DNA from: Rhizaria sp. SCN 62-66 | Lineage: Eukaryota > Rhizaria, unplaced | Assembly (NCBI GenBank): GCA_001724265.1 | Contig: MEDY01000014.1 | Location: forward strand, 1-64,000 | Reading direction: 5' to 3' | Length of the DNA stretch: 64,000 nt | Shown: positions 22,301 to 32,200 of the stretch, in pieces | Position numbering within the stretch: position 1 is the stretch's first letter | Layout of the letters: each line of letters opens with the position of its first letter | Translations under genes and position numbers: made by a program | Notes under the pieces: model-generated | What the model saw: only the letters and a program-made list of their open reading frames with translations | The model's database searches: none | Told to the model about the DNA's origin: nothing

Positions 22301-24923
22301 ACGTCTCTGCGCAACGCCGCTGCGGCCCGCGTGTGCGCGCAGTTCCAGGCGGACGTGCTACGCGCGGCGTCGCACCCTCTGCCCGCCAACGCCGCCGCGG
22401 TTGTCTGGCGCCGCCTCGATGCAGACTCCGTCTCCGCACCCGCCGACGTCGCCGCGGACGCCGCGCGGTGGAAGCTCGACGAGCGCAACGGGCTCTACTC
22501 ACGTGGCGCTGCGCGGTTGTGCCCCGCCGCTGCCGCTGCGGGTGGCAAGCAGTACACAGTCACCGTGCCCGTGGTTGTGCCCGCGCTCCCTAGCGAGTCG
22601 GGCGACTTTACCACTGCAGTCATGGGCGCTGTGTCGCCCGCACCGTCGTTGCAGCCACCGGCCACTGCCGCGAGCGTGCTGGCCGCTGCGCGCTGCCCCG
22701 GCGCGGTCCCGCTCTCGCAGCTTGGCGCATTCGCGGCGGCGTTCCTCAGTGCAAAGCGCCACGTGGTTTCGGCTGCGGTCGCCCAGGCCTTCGCTGCGCT
22801 GCCGCTCGTCGACGCCAAAGCCGCAACGGCGGCCGCGCACGCCGCCTCCGCCGCCGCCACGCCCGCAGGCGCCCGCGCGCGCAAGTCCCGCAGCAGCGCC
22901 AAGGCCCAAGGCGCCGTGAGTGATGCAGAGGGCGCGTCGCCGGCGCTGTTGGCCGCGATCGTGGCCGAGTTCGCGGTAGGCGAGCTGGACGAGGCGGTCG
23001 AGCTCACTTCCCTCATCGCCGCTGCGCATACGCATGTGAGTTTTGCCACGCCCGCGGAGTGCGCTGCCGCTGCTTCCTCTTCAACAGGCAACGCGGACGA
23101 CGATGATATGGAAAGCGTTGGCGTGTCCGAGACCGCGATCACGGTCGCGTTCGAGCCCGTCACCACTGCGCCCTCCTCTGCCGCCGCTGTGGCCGCCGCG
23201 GCCGCCGCGCTGCTGGCCGCCGAGCCCGCGACCCCGCGCCGCGGCCGCAGCGATAGCGCGCGGCGTGCGCTGTTCGACGACAGCGAGTCCGACGCCGCCG
23301 ATCGCAACTCCAGCGGCGACGCGGCCGGGGACCGCGTGGCCGACGAGGCGGGCGCGCGCCGCGGCGGTGTACGCCGAACAGCTTGCCCTCCGCGCCGGCC
23401 CCGCCGACTACCTCGTGTCCGCCCCTTCCCGCCAGCAGCACGGCGCCGGTGTGGCCGAGGACGAGCGCGAGGTGTTCGTGCCGCAGCCGCGCGACAAGAC
23501 CGCGCTGCGCGGGCGGCTGCACGCGGCCGCGCTCTCGCTCCTCGTGCCCGCTCTCAAGAACCACCCCGCGCTTGCTGCGGTCGAGTCCGGCGGCGGCCCA
23601 GAGCCCAACTCTGAATGCGACGCCGCGCTCGCGTCGCTGCGCATCACGGCGTACGCGCCCGACGTTGTGGCCGGAGCCGCGGCGCTGGACTCGCTGATCG
23701 AGACGTCGCTGCACCACATGGCGATCAAGCCCCGCGACCCGCCGCTGCCGCTCTCATTCGCAGCGGGGCACAACGCCGGCGCCGGGATCTCTGCGCTGCC
23801 CGTCGCAGCGCCAGTGACCAAGGTGATGTTCGGCAGCCCGACGTCAGTTCCCGCGACACCCGTCAAGACGAGCAGAGCGGACGCTGCTGTGACGCCCAGG
23901 GCTGATCCTATGACGCCCAGGGCTGAGTCTGCGGCTCACAAGGAGGAGCCTGTGACGCCCAAGACTGAGACTGGGACGAGGCACAGGCCCACGAGCGCGA
24001 GCGTCAGAGGACGCATGACACCGTCCAGTGCGGCGGTCTCATCCAGAGCCACTGCATCGCCCCGCAAGCCCGTCGACACCGTGCCTGCTTCTGCTCCTGC
24101 TTCTGTTTCTGCTGCAGACGCCGCGCCCCAGTCCGCCCACGCGGAGTCACTTAAGCCCGCTGCCGAGTCACCAAAGCCTACTGCAGCGTCCCCTAAGCCT
24201 GTAGTCGCATCGTCTCAGCCTGATGCGGAGTCACCTAACCCTATTGCAACATCGCCTAAGCCCGCTGTGGCGACCTCACAGAGGGACTCTAAGCCGGACT
24301 CCGCAACGATCCCCATCGCGTCACACAGTGATGCCGTTCCTGTTGCTAACGCTGCTGCTGCTCCAGATGCTCCTCATGCGGATGCTGCTGCTGCTCCTGC
24401 AGAGTCCAAGCCCGAGGCCCATGGCGCTGAGAGCGCTACTGCTCACGTCAAGCCCGAGGCACATGCGCAAACCAACGCTGCTGCTGCTGAAGTCAGGGTT
24501 GAGCCTGTCCAGTTGACTGATGCTGCCACTACCGCTGCTGCTGCCCCTACAGCGGCCGAGTCAACGCCTGTTGCCAGCACCGATGCTGCTGCTCCTATCC
24601 TCGCAAACGCTGGCGCTGGCGCGGACGCTGATGCGGAGATCGAAATCGAGGGTGACGGTGACATTGCTGCTGACCCAGCAAGTGCGAGCGCTGCGAGTGT
24701 GAAGCCGCCGAGTGCTGGTGGTGCTGCGGCGCCGACTAAGCTTGCGACTGAGGCCGAGACCGAGGCCAAGACTGACGCGAGCAAGCCTTCACCTGCTTCT
24801 GTGCTTGCAAGTCCTCCGGCCCCGGCTGCCGCTCCAGTTGCGACAGCTGCGACTGAGGCGAGTCCGGCTAGCCCGCGAGCAGGCAAGGGCACAAGCGCTG
24901 ATTACGATCTCGACTTTGAGTGA
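18629..24923 (+). CDS. Large disordered polyglutamine protein, frame break at about 23350
   Basis: Not recognised. The first frame runs from the ATG at 18629 to about 23350. The coding potential then continues one base out of phase to TGA at 24923, giving about 2090 residues. Segments: a Ser/His/Pro-rich N-terminus; a charged helix (about 120-200); 27 consecutive Gln (205-231); an Ala/Asp linker; a coiled coil at about 342-480 (ALETALADRDAALAAAEHD...); a very long Ser/Gly/His/Arg region with RS-like and SPAR repeats; and an Ala-rich, possibly folded part near 1220-1500. After the frame break there is a plausible ordered block (AAAVYAEQLALRAGPADYLV ... LRGRLHAAALSLLVPALKN). Then comes a Pro/Lys/Ser tail with repeated SPKP units, ending DYDLDFE. 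The composition suggests a condensate or cytoskeletal scaffold, but this is inference only. Confidence 0.6.
19241..19321 (+). repeat. CAG/CAA polyglutamine tract, 27 codons
   Basis: Seven mixed CAG/CAA codons (19241-19261) followed by 20 uninterrupted CAG (19262-19321), in frame as Gln. Pure CAG repeats of this length are usually length-variable. Confidence 0.95.
23342..23368 (+). other. Frame break in the polyglutamine-protein gene
   Basis: Before this point the coding frame reads ...AAGDRVADEAGAR. After it, the frame one base later reads AAAVYAEQLALRAG and stays open to 24923. The junction lies in the GC-run around 23348-23367, and one base removed there would join the frames. No GT-AG intron is visible. 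A sequencing or assembly indel is most likely; a true frameshift or pseudogene is less likely given ~520 further codons of coding-like sequence. Confidence 0.7.
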
Positions 24924-25679
24924 GCCACACAAGATCTAAAGAGTGGCTATTATGTAATTATATTGTATATTTACACAAAACACACCCCCATTGTTTGTCG
25001 TCTGTATACCACAATTTATTTGATGCTGTCTCAGATGTGCCTAGCACGGTCATCGTTTATCCACATATTATTTTGTTTTTTTACTGTACCCACTGCAACC
25101 GCAGAGATATATCTTCATGCTTTTTATGCCATACACAGTTTCTACCGTTATTTGTCACACTTTTGCATGCAAAATGTTCGACATAAGCAGATGTTGCCGC
25201 TTTTGTTACTCAATATCTCTTCTGATGGTCGTGCGATATACGCCGCTAAACATCAGCTTTGAGTACAAAAACCGCACGGTTGTGAGTAATTCAACACGAA
25301 GCTAAAGCATGTTTTATATATGTTGATATAGATATCAGCCATGCGGAGATATGCAGAGTTTAGCTATCGCATAACCGTTGCTTCACTCGCGTGGCCCCGC
25401 TGGCCAGAGCCTCCGGCGACCGACTGCAGATGGCACCTTCTCGCAGTTTGCGACAGACCAATTCCTAAGGCTCATATACGTTAGTTTAACATTTCGATAC
25501 ATTTAGTCGCATTCAGACGTTTTTATTTATTCTTATGCAATTTGTCATTTTTGTAATTTCTCATTAACCTCTTTTGCTTGCCTGATTGAACTCGTCCTCT
25601 TTCCCACAGTTGACATCACTCGAAGGCCACTGCCCTAACCCTTCACACAGCCCCGCGCACTCCTACAGACACGTCCGCT
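24924..25679. promoter_or_regulatory. AT-rich spacer and NDUFAF7 promoter
   Basis: Long AT-rich spacer with a GC patch at about 25385-25440, 240-295 bases before the NDUFAF7 ATG. A pyrimidine tract ends in TTTCCCACAG (to about 25609), which resembles a 3' splice site and hints at a 5'UTR intron. No gene seen. Confidence 0.35.
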
Positions 25680-28600
25680 ATGTTCACCCTGCGCCAACGC
25701 GCAGTGCGCGGACTGAGCTCCGCCCTGAGCGCTCCCGCATCACGCCTGCTGTCCGGCGCCGCTCCGCGCAAGCCCGCGGCCGCGGCCGGCAAGAAGGGCA
25801 AGTTCGCCAACTTCGAGGCCGAGTCAGTCACGCCCGCCGTCGCCGCCGCCGCAGTGGCCGCGCCTGCGGCGTCCCCCGCGAAGCCGTCTTTCAACCGCCG
25901 CCGCCTCGATGACGTCATGCCCACCATCGCGCCCCTCGGAGGCTCCGGCGCTGCCGCTGGATCCGCTGCCGCTGCCGGCGCCGGCTCAGTGTCGATTGAA
26001 TCCGCGTTCGAGGAGATCGCGCCAGGCGTGCGCGTGAAGAAGGAGGACATTATCCCCTGGGGCGGCGACGTTGAGGGCAACGCGGACCCCGCCAGCCAGT
26101 ACAAATACCGCTGGATTCAGTCCATCGACCGCTCCGGCCTTATCCCTTCCGCGTCTCTGCCCGACCCGAATGCAGCGCCCGCCAACGCGCTTGCGCACAA
26201 GTCCCCCGCGACGCCGCTTGTGGACGAGCTCAAGGCGCACATTTTATACCGCGGGCCGCTGTCGGTGGCCGAGTACATGCAGTTCTGCCTGGGCCACCCG
26301 CAACACGGCTACTACATGCACCGTGAAGCCATCGGCAAAGGCGCCGATTTCGTCACATCGCCCGAAATCTCCCCCATCTTCGGCGAGCTGCTCGGCGTGT
26401 GGGCCGTCTCCACGTGGATCAAGCTCGGCCGGCCCCCGCGTGTCAACCTCGTCGAGCTGGGTCCCGGCCGCGGCACTCTGATGCGTGACATGCTCTCCGC
26501 GGCGCAGCGGTTTCCCGACTTCCACCGCGCGCTCTCAGTGCATCTGGTCGAGAACTCGTACTCGATGCGCCGCCAGCAGATGCTCACGCTAGGCGTCGAG
26601 CTCGATGCGGCCGTGCTGGACGACGCCGCCGAGCCCTACCGCTCCGCGCTGCCGCTGCGGTCCGTCATGGGCATGCCCTCTGCATTCGAGGACCCCACTG
26701 CGCTGCGCGACGACTTCCTCGCGCGCGCCATGATCGACGTCCAGCGCGCCGTCGAGGAGCGCGTTGAGCGCGAGACCGCCGCGGCCGCCGCCGAGGGCCG
26801 TCCCGTGCCCGATTTCACCACGGCGGAGTTCCGCGCTGAGGTTGACGCCATGCGCGCGGCCGCGGCGCGGGACGCGAAGCGCGCGGCCCGCGTCGAGTAT
26901 GAGGCGCGCGTCAAGGCTATGGACGCCATCCACGGGCCCCTCATGTCCTCGCAGTCTATCACGGGCGCGGGCACTGGCGCTGGCGTCAGCCCCGCGACAG
27001 TCAGTGCGGCAGACGCCAACGGCACCGAGAGCACTGACGCTGTTGCTGCCGTGACCGCGGTTGATACCGAGGGCGACATGCGCGTGGGTGCTCGTTCGCG
27101 CCGCCCGCAGCCCGCGGCGGAGGTTCTGGAGGAGCACCGCGACGTGCTCGACCGCTGGGCCGCCGAGCGCGCGCCGACAGTCGACGACATCCCGGCCGAA
27201 CTGCGCGTGTTCACTAAGTCTCGCGTCTTCGGCACGCGCGCCGCCGCCGACGCCGCGCCCACGGTCACCAAGACGGGGCTCAACGCCAACGCTGCGCCCG
27301 CGGACCTACTGGCGCGCGACCGCGCCGGCGCCGCGACGACGCAGCAGATGGCCGTGCACTGGCACTGGAATGTCGGCACGCTGCCCACAGACGTGCCGAG
27401 CATCTTCTTCGGCCACGAGTTCTTCGATGCGCTGCCCGTGCATCAGTTCCAGTACACTGCACGCGGCTGGCGCGAAGTGCTCGTCGACGTCGACGAGGGC
27501 GCCGGGCCGCACCACTTCAAGTACGTTCTCGCGCCAATGGAGACGCCGGCGTCCAAGACGCTGCTCGCGCCCATCTCCGACCTCGACGAGTCCGCCGCGG
27601 CCGTCCAGGCGCGCGCCGCCGCCGCGGCCGCCGCCGCTGAGGCCGAGCTGGCTGAGCGCGAGGCCGGCATCAGCGCCGACGGGTTCGTTTCCACGCTGCC
27701 CACCGCGCGCCGCTCGGCCGCCGCGGCCGCCGCCACGGCGAAGGCGCGCGCCGCTGCCGACGCCGCGCGGGCCGAGGCCGCCAAGACGCCGCTGCCCGCG
27801 CTGACTGCGGCGGAGGAGGCGCTGCTGATCCGTCCCGCGGCTGACGCTGTGTTCACGCCGGGCGCGTTCAACCCCGCGGAGGCGATCCTGGGCGCGACAC
27901 AGCTGGAGCAGCACGCGCAGTACTGGCAGGCCAAGTCCGCGCAGGCGGGGCGCGGCCGCTCCGCCACGGGCGCCGCTGCCGTGTCGGCGACGGGCGCCAC
28001 GGGCGGCAAGGCTGAGGCGCTGCACCGCGTTGCCGACGTGCGCGACGGCGGCATCGCGCGCGCCGCGGCGGAGCTGCACGGTGACATGGCGGCCGCCGAG
28101 CGCAGCGGCAAGCTCGATCACACCACACCGCTCACCGCGCACGCGGGCAGGGCCGCTGCGGCGACCGCTGCGGCTGCGGCGGCGCGCAGCGGACCGCAGA
28201 TCGGCGACACGTACGAGGTGTCTCCCGTGGCGATGCTGTGGATGGAGCAGATCACACTGCGCCTAATGCGCTCCGGCGGCGCGGGGCTGTTCATCGACTA
28301 CGGCGACAACGAGACCGGGTTCGAGACGGACCAGGCGCGCCGTGCGTGGAGCCCCGCCGCGGAGGACTCGGCCGCGGCCGCCGCGGCGACGGGCAGCGTC
28401 AAGCGCCCGTTTTCGCTGCAGGGCATCAAGGCGCACGCGCACGCTGACGTGCTCAGCGAGCCTGGCCTGGTCGACCTGTCCGCGCACGTGAACTTCGGCG
28501 CGCTGTCCGTGGTGACGCGGCGCGTCGTCAACCAAGTGCGCCACCTGCTGCGCTGCCCGCCCGAGTCGGAGGACTTCAAGCGCGCAGCCTCGATGCTGGG

Positions 28601-28874
28601 GCTCGCGCCCACAGCTGTGACGGCCGACACCACGCTGCGGCGCGTCGACGCCTTCCCGGCTATCACGCAGTCCGCGCTGCTGCAGCAACTGGGCGTGGAA
28701 AAACGCTTCGAAGTGCTCGTTAAGAACTGCGGCTCCGAGGAAGAGGCGGAGGCGCTGTTTCAGTCCGTGAACCGTCTTGTGGACCCCGCACAGATGGGCG
28801 AGCTGTTCAAGTGCATGGCCGTTGGCCAGGCCGGCATGCAGCCCCCCGTCGGCTGGAACAAGGACGAGCAGTGA
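25680..28874 (+). CDS. NDUFAF7: Mitochondrial complex I assembly methyltransferase NDUFAF7 (MidA), enlarged
   Basis: 1064 residues, against roughly 440 in animals. NDUFAF7 dimethylates an arginine of the 49-kDa subunit NDUFS2 in the mitochondrial matrix. The N-terminus MFTLRQRAVRGLSSALS... is Arg/Ser/Ala-rich without acids, typical of a mitochondrial presequence. Family blocks in order: PLSVAEYMQFCLGHPQHGYYM (about 191-211); FVTSPEISPIFGELLG; the SAM-binding loop LVELGPGRGTLMRD (about 257-270); FFGHEFFDALPVHQF (about 576-590); YEVSPVAMLWMEQI (about 845); GAGLFIDYGDNE (about 866); GIKAHAHADVLSEPGLVDLSAHVNF (in two parts, about 915-939). Two Ala/Glu-rich insertions, about 300-555 and 645-840, separate the conserved blocks and presumably loop out of the Rossmann fold. 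Stop TGA. It converges on the carbonic anhydrase gene. Confidence 0.9.
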   Translation: MFTLRQRAVRGLSSALSAPASRLLSGAAPRKPAAAAGKKGKFANFEAESVTPAVAAAAVAAPAASPAKPSFNRRRLDDVMPTIAPLGGSGAAAGSAAAAGAGSVSIESAFEEIAPGVRVKKEDIIPWGGDVEGNADPASQYKYRWIQSIDRSGLIPSASLPDPNAAPANALAHKSPATPLVDELKAHILYRGPLSVAEYMQFCLGHPQHGYYMHREAIGKGADFVTSPEISPIFGELLGVWAVSTWIKLGRPPRVNLVELGPGRGTLMRDMLSAAQRFPDFHRALSVHLVENSYSMRRQQMLTLGVELDAAVLDDAAEPYRSALPLRSVMGMPSAFEDPTALRDDFLARAMIDVQRAVEERVERETAAAAAEGRPVPDFTTAEFRAEVDAMRAAAARDAKRAARVEYEARVKAMDAIHGPLMSSQSITGAGTGAGVSPATVSAADANGTESTDAVAAVTAVDTEGDMRVGARSRRPQPAAEVLEEHRDVLDRWAAERAPTVDDIPAELRVFTKSRVFGTRAAADAAPTVTKTGLNANAAPADLLARDRAGAATTQQMAVHWHWNVGTLPTDVPSIFFGHEFFDALPVHQFQYTARGWREVLVDVDEGAGPHHFKYVLAPMETPASKTLLAPISDLDESAAAVQARAAAAAAAAEAELAEREAGISADGFVSTLPTARRSAAAAAATAKARAAADAARAEAAKTPLPALTAAEEALLIRPAADAVFTPGAFNPAEAILGATQLEQHAQYWQAKSAQAGRGRSATGAAAVSATGATGGKAEALHRVADVRDGGIARAAAELHGDMAAAERSGKLDHTTPLTAHAGRAAAATAAAAAARSGPQIGDTYEVSPVAMLWMEQITLRLMRSGGAGLFIDYGDNETGFETDQARRAWSPAAEDSAAAAAATGSVKRPFSLQGIKAHAHADVLSEPGLVDLSAHVNFGALSVVTRRVVNQVRHLLRCPPESEDFKRAASMLGLAPTAVTADTTLRRVDAFPAITQSALLQQLGVEKRFEVLVKNCGSEEEAEALFQSVNRLVDPAQMGELFKCMAVGQAGMQPPVGWNKDEQ

Positions 28875-29238
28875 GCAGTGAACACGCTGCAACGTAACAC
28901 ACTCGTGTTTGTGAGTGCTCGCAAAGGCTGTGCTAAAGCGGTCAGTGCCACTGTCCGTGCACGGATCAAACGGCAGATGCTAGCAGCGCGGTGTGGGACA
29001 CATATTTAAAACAGTTTTTATTACTTTCAACTATTTTATGCGCTATTATATTTCCTTTGATAGAAATACACACTTCAAAACCGCGTTCTATTACACGTTA
29101 GACTGACAACGATAATAGACTTTGGACAATCCGAAGTCTTTATCACATTGCACATTTCATCAAAAGTACTTTCACTGGGATCATTCAAGGTGTTACTGTT
29201 ATATCTCGCTTTATCGCGAAGTGTTATTGTGAATATTT
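28875..29238. other. Convergent 3' spacer
   Basis: AT-rich 3' flanks of NDUFAF7 (+) and the carbonic anhydrase gene (-). No gene seen. Confidence 0.35.
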
Positions 29239-32200
29239 TTAGAGCCCATTGTTGCTGAGGGCTGAAGAGGCCGACCGCACAACGCGCTCATTGAGCCTTT
29301 GCACGCGACGCGCGTTGCCAAAGACAAGCGACTGGAAAAACTTGATGTCCTCCGCACTGGCAGCAATAGGCGACGCGCCCACAAGCCACGACACAGTTTG
29401 GTTGCACGGCCGCGTTGTCAGCGAGCCATCGTACGCAAAGAAGGCCGGAAACGAAGCACCGAATTGCACGCTGTTCAGCGGCGGTGTGAACGGGTGCTTG
29501 TTTGTGTCAGCGCTGCTACTGCTCAGACTAGGGCTATTACTGTTGTCATTGTTGCTGCTGCGGGCTGCGGCCGCGCTGGCCGCTGCTGCCGCGGCGGAAG
29601 ACGCGCGCGTGCTCACGGTTTGCGCTGTGGCAAACCGGCGCGTGTTGCTGCATGAGGCACTTTCATCATCACTGCACACGGCATTGGCGCCGCCGTTGCC
29701 GGTGAGCGTGTCCACAACGCGCGAGGCAACAGAGGCCAGCGCTGAAAACAACCCTGAAGCAGCGCCAACACCGTCCGTTGACAGGGTGCCGCTGCTGCGG
29801 CCGCGAGAGGTGGTGTTCAACGGGCTTCCGTCAGCGTTAACTTCGTTACCGTTGGCGTCCTCGTAGACCCACTCCCAGTCACTGTCATCACCGGTCCACT
29901 CGCCATTTTCATCATGCCAGTCCGCCTCATTCTCTTCCCAGTCCCTGCCCTCGGCTTCCTCGTGCGCGCGGTGGTCGCCGTCCAACGCCTGCAGCCGCGA
30001 GTTGCGCCACGCGCGCGCGTCATCGACGACGACACGGTTGCTGTCCGCCGCGTGCCCAAACACAGGCAGCAAGCAGGTAGACGCGCTATTGCGACCTTCC
30101 TCGCGGTACGGAAACAAAAGCTCCTTGCTCAGATCAACGTCGTCAAGCGTTGTCGTGGCACGGCCCATGACAACGCTCTCACCGCGAGTGAACTGCGCTG
30201 CGAGCACTGATGTCCCGCGCCAGCGCGCAAGTGGGTCAAAGACCGCGGCGCCCGCGCGCTGCCGTGCCTCTGCTGACACGCGGAAAGGTTCATTCACGAC
30301 GGGCAACGCGGGCGCCGAGAAACGCGGACCGAAAAAGCCCGTGTTGCTGCGCGTGGCCTCTAGCTCGCGCTCGCGAGCTGTCCGGTCATTGCGCAAGTCA
30401 TCGAGTGCGCGCCGGTCCATGCGCCGCTGGATCTCGGCAGCGACATCGGCACGGTGACGCACGCTCTCGGCCTCAATCGCGTTGCGCACAGTAGTCAACA
30501 GCGTCGGCGCGCAACCCTCGCGCTGCTGCACTAAGTAGGCAACGACAGCAAGTGACCGCGCGTTTGCGGGTGGCGGTGGCAGCTGCTGCAGTGCAAGCAC
30601 GTCTGTGTCGCGGTCAACTTCACTTGCACCAACAGCGCTCTGAAACAGGCCCGTGTGCGCCTCAAGCATGCTCTCACCCGCGGCGGCAATTGCGGGTGCA
30701 GCGCTAGTTGCCGCCAACGCCAGCTGCAGCGAGATGCGGTACGGATCCAGAGTGTCAAGGTCCGCAACTGCTTCAGGCTCTACGGCGCGGTTTGCAACGG
30801 GAGCCGCTGGAGTGGGCTGGGGTGTAGTCGTTGCACGCGGTGCGGCGGGAGGCGATGTCTGCGGTAACGCAATCGTAGTTGCAGTGTTAGAAGCTGGTGC
30901 CTCGGGCTGTGTGCTGCGTGGAGGCGTTGACGACGCAGCCGTTGGTTGTGCGGGAGCGGGCACGTTAATAAGCCCACCGCGCGCGATAGGCGTTGCCGTG
31001 GTGGGCTGCGACGCTGTTGCAACCGGCGGCTGCGTTGTAAACGGCTGAGGCGGAGTTAGCGGCGGTTGCGGGCTGAATGTGGGCGGGAGGAACGTTGGCG
31101 TTGGAATTGTTTGCATTGTTTGCTGAACACGCTGCGCATTACCAAGTCGACTGCCGCTGTCTACAGCGTCAGTTGCCACAGCATCTGAGTGCTCAAAGAT
31201 GCCTGAGCGACGCGCAGGAATTAGCGCGTTAGCTCTTGCGATTTCTGATGGAGTCAGCCCACGTGCCTGGCGCTTGAGCGCAGCGTATGCGGGATTGACG
31301 AGGCCGTAGACTGCGTGAATCTCAATCGGGCCGAGCATAAAATCGACTGAGTGTTCGGCGGGCGCGTGGATGTGCACCGACATTAGCTTATACAGTGCGC
31401 CATGCGGCAACGGAGCACCCGAGAGCAGGTTCTGCAGCGGGCGGTCAGGATCTTCAACGGGCGTCAAGGTCACGGTCGTGCTATCGCTGCTAATGGTGAC
31501 CGTCGAGAATGTTCCAAGCTGCTGCGTAAGCGGGTGTGATGTGTTGGCCAACAACAAGTCCACCAGACCTAGTGCTCCCCGGCTACCTGCAAATGGCGGC
31601 GGTGTAGTTTCGGGCTCAGTTGCACGCGTGCTGTTGTTTTCGCTGCCAGTGTTCTCGCGAGTGGTAGGGGCTGCACTTACGCTTGTGCTGCCGCTGGCCG
31701 TGGCGCCCGTGCTTGTGCCGGTGGTGGTGCTCGGGGCGGGTGTTGCTGGACGCACCGCCGCTGTCGGCTGCGCAGCTGACGGCGGCGCTGTTGGACCCGG
31801 CAGTGGCACTGGCGGTGGAATATCAATGATATCTGTTGCGACACGCGTGTTGGCGCCAGTTCGGCTATCACGCGTGGTAACTAGTGCGCGCCGCACCGTA
31901 ACTTCCTCTTCAGCCGCCGCTGCCGCATTCTGTGCTGCTGCTGCTTGCGGCTGCGGGATTGCTGCAGGTGCACTAATTGCTGTTGTACCGCTGGCTGTAG
32001 CGCCGCTCGCCGTAGTGCCGCTTGTTGCAGTGCCGCTGGCTGTTGTACCACCTGCTGTAGTGCCACTTGCTCTAGTGCCGCTGGCTGCAGTGCCGCTGGC
32101 TGAAGTGCCGTTGCTTGTTCCGCTGCGTGCGGGTGCGGCAGCAGGATTGCGGCCTATCACGAGCGCAGTGCCACCAACAGCTGTCGCAGTGCCAGGCGCC

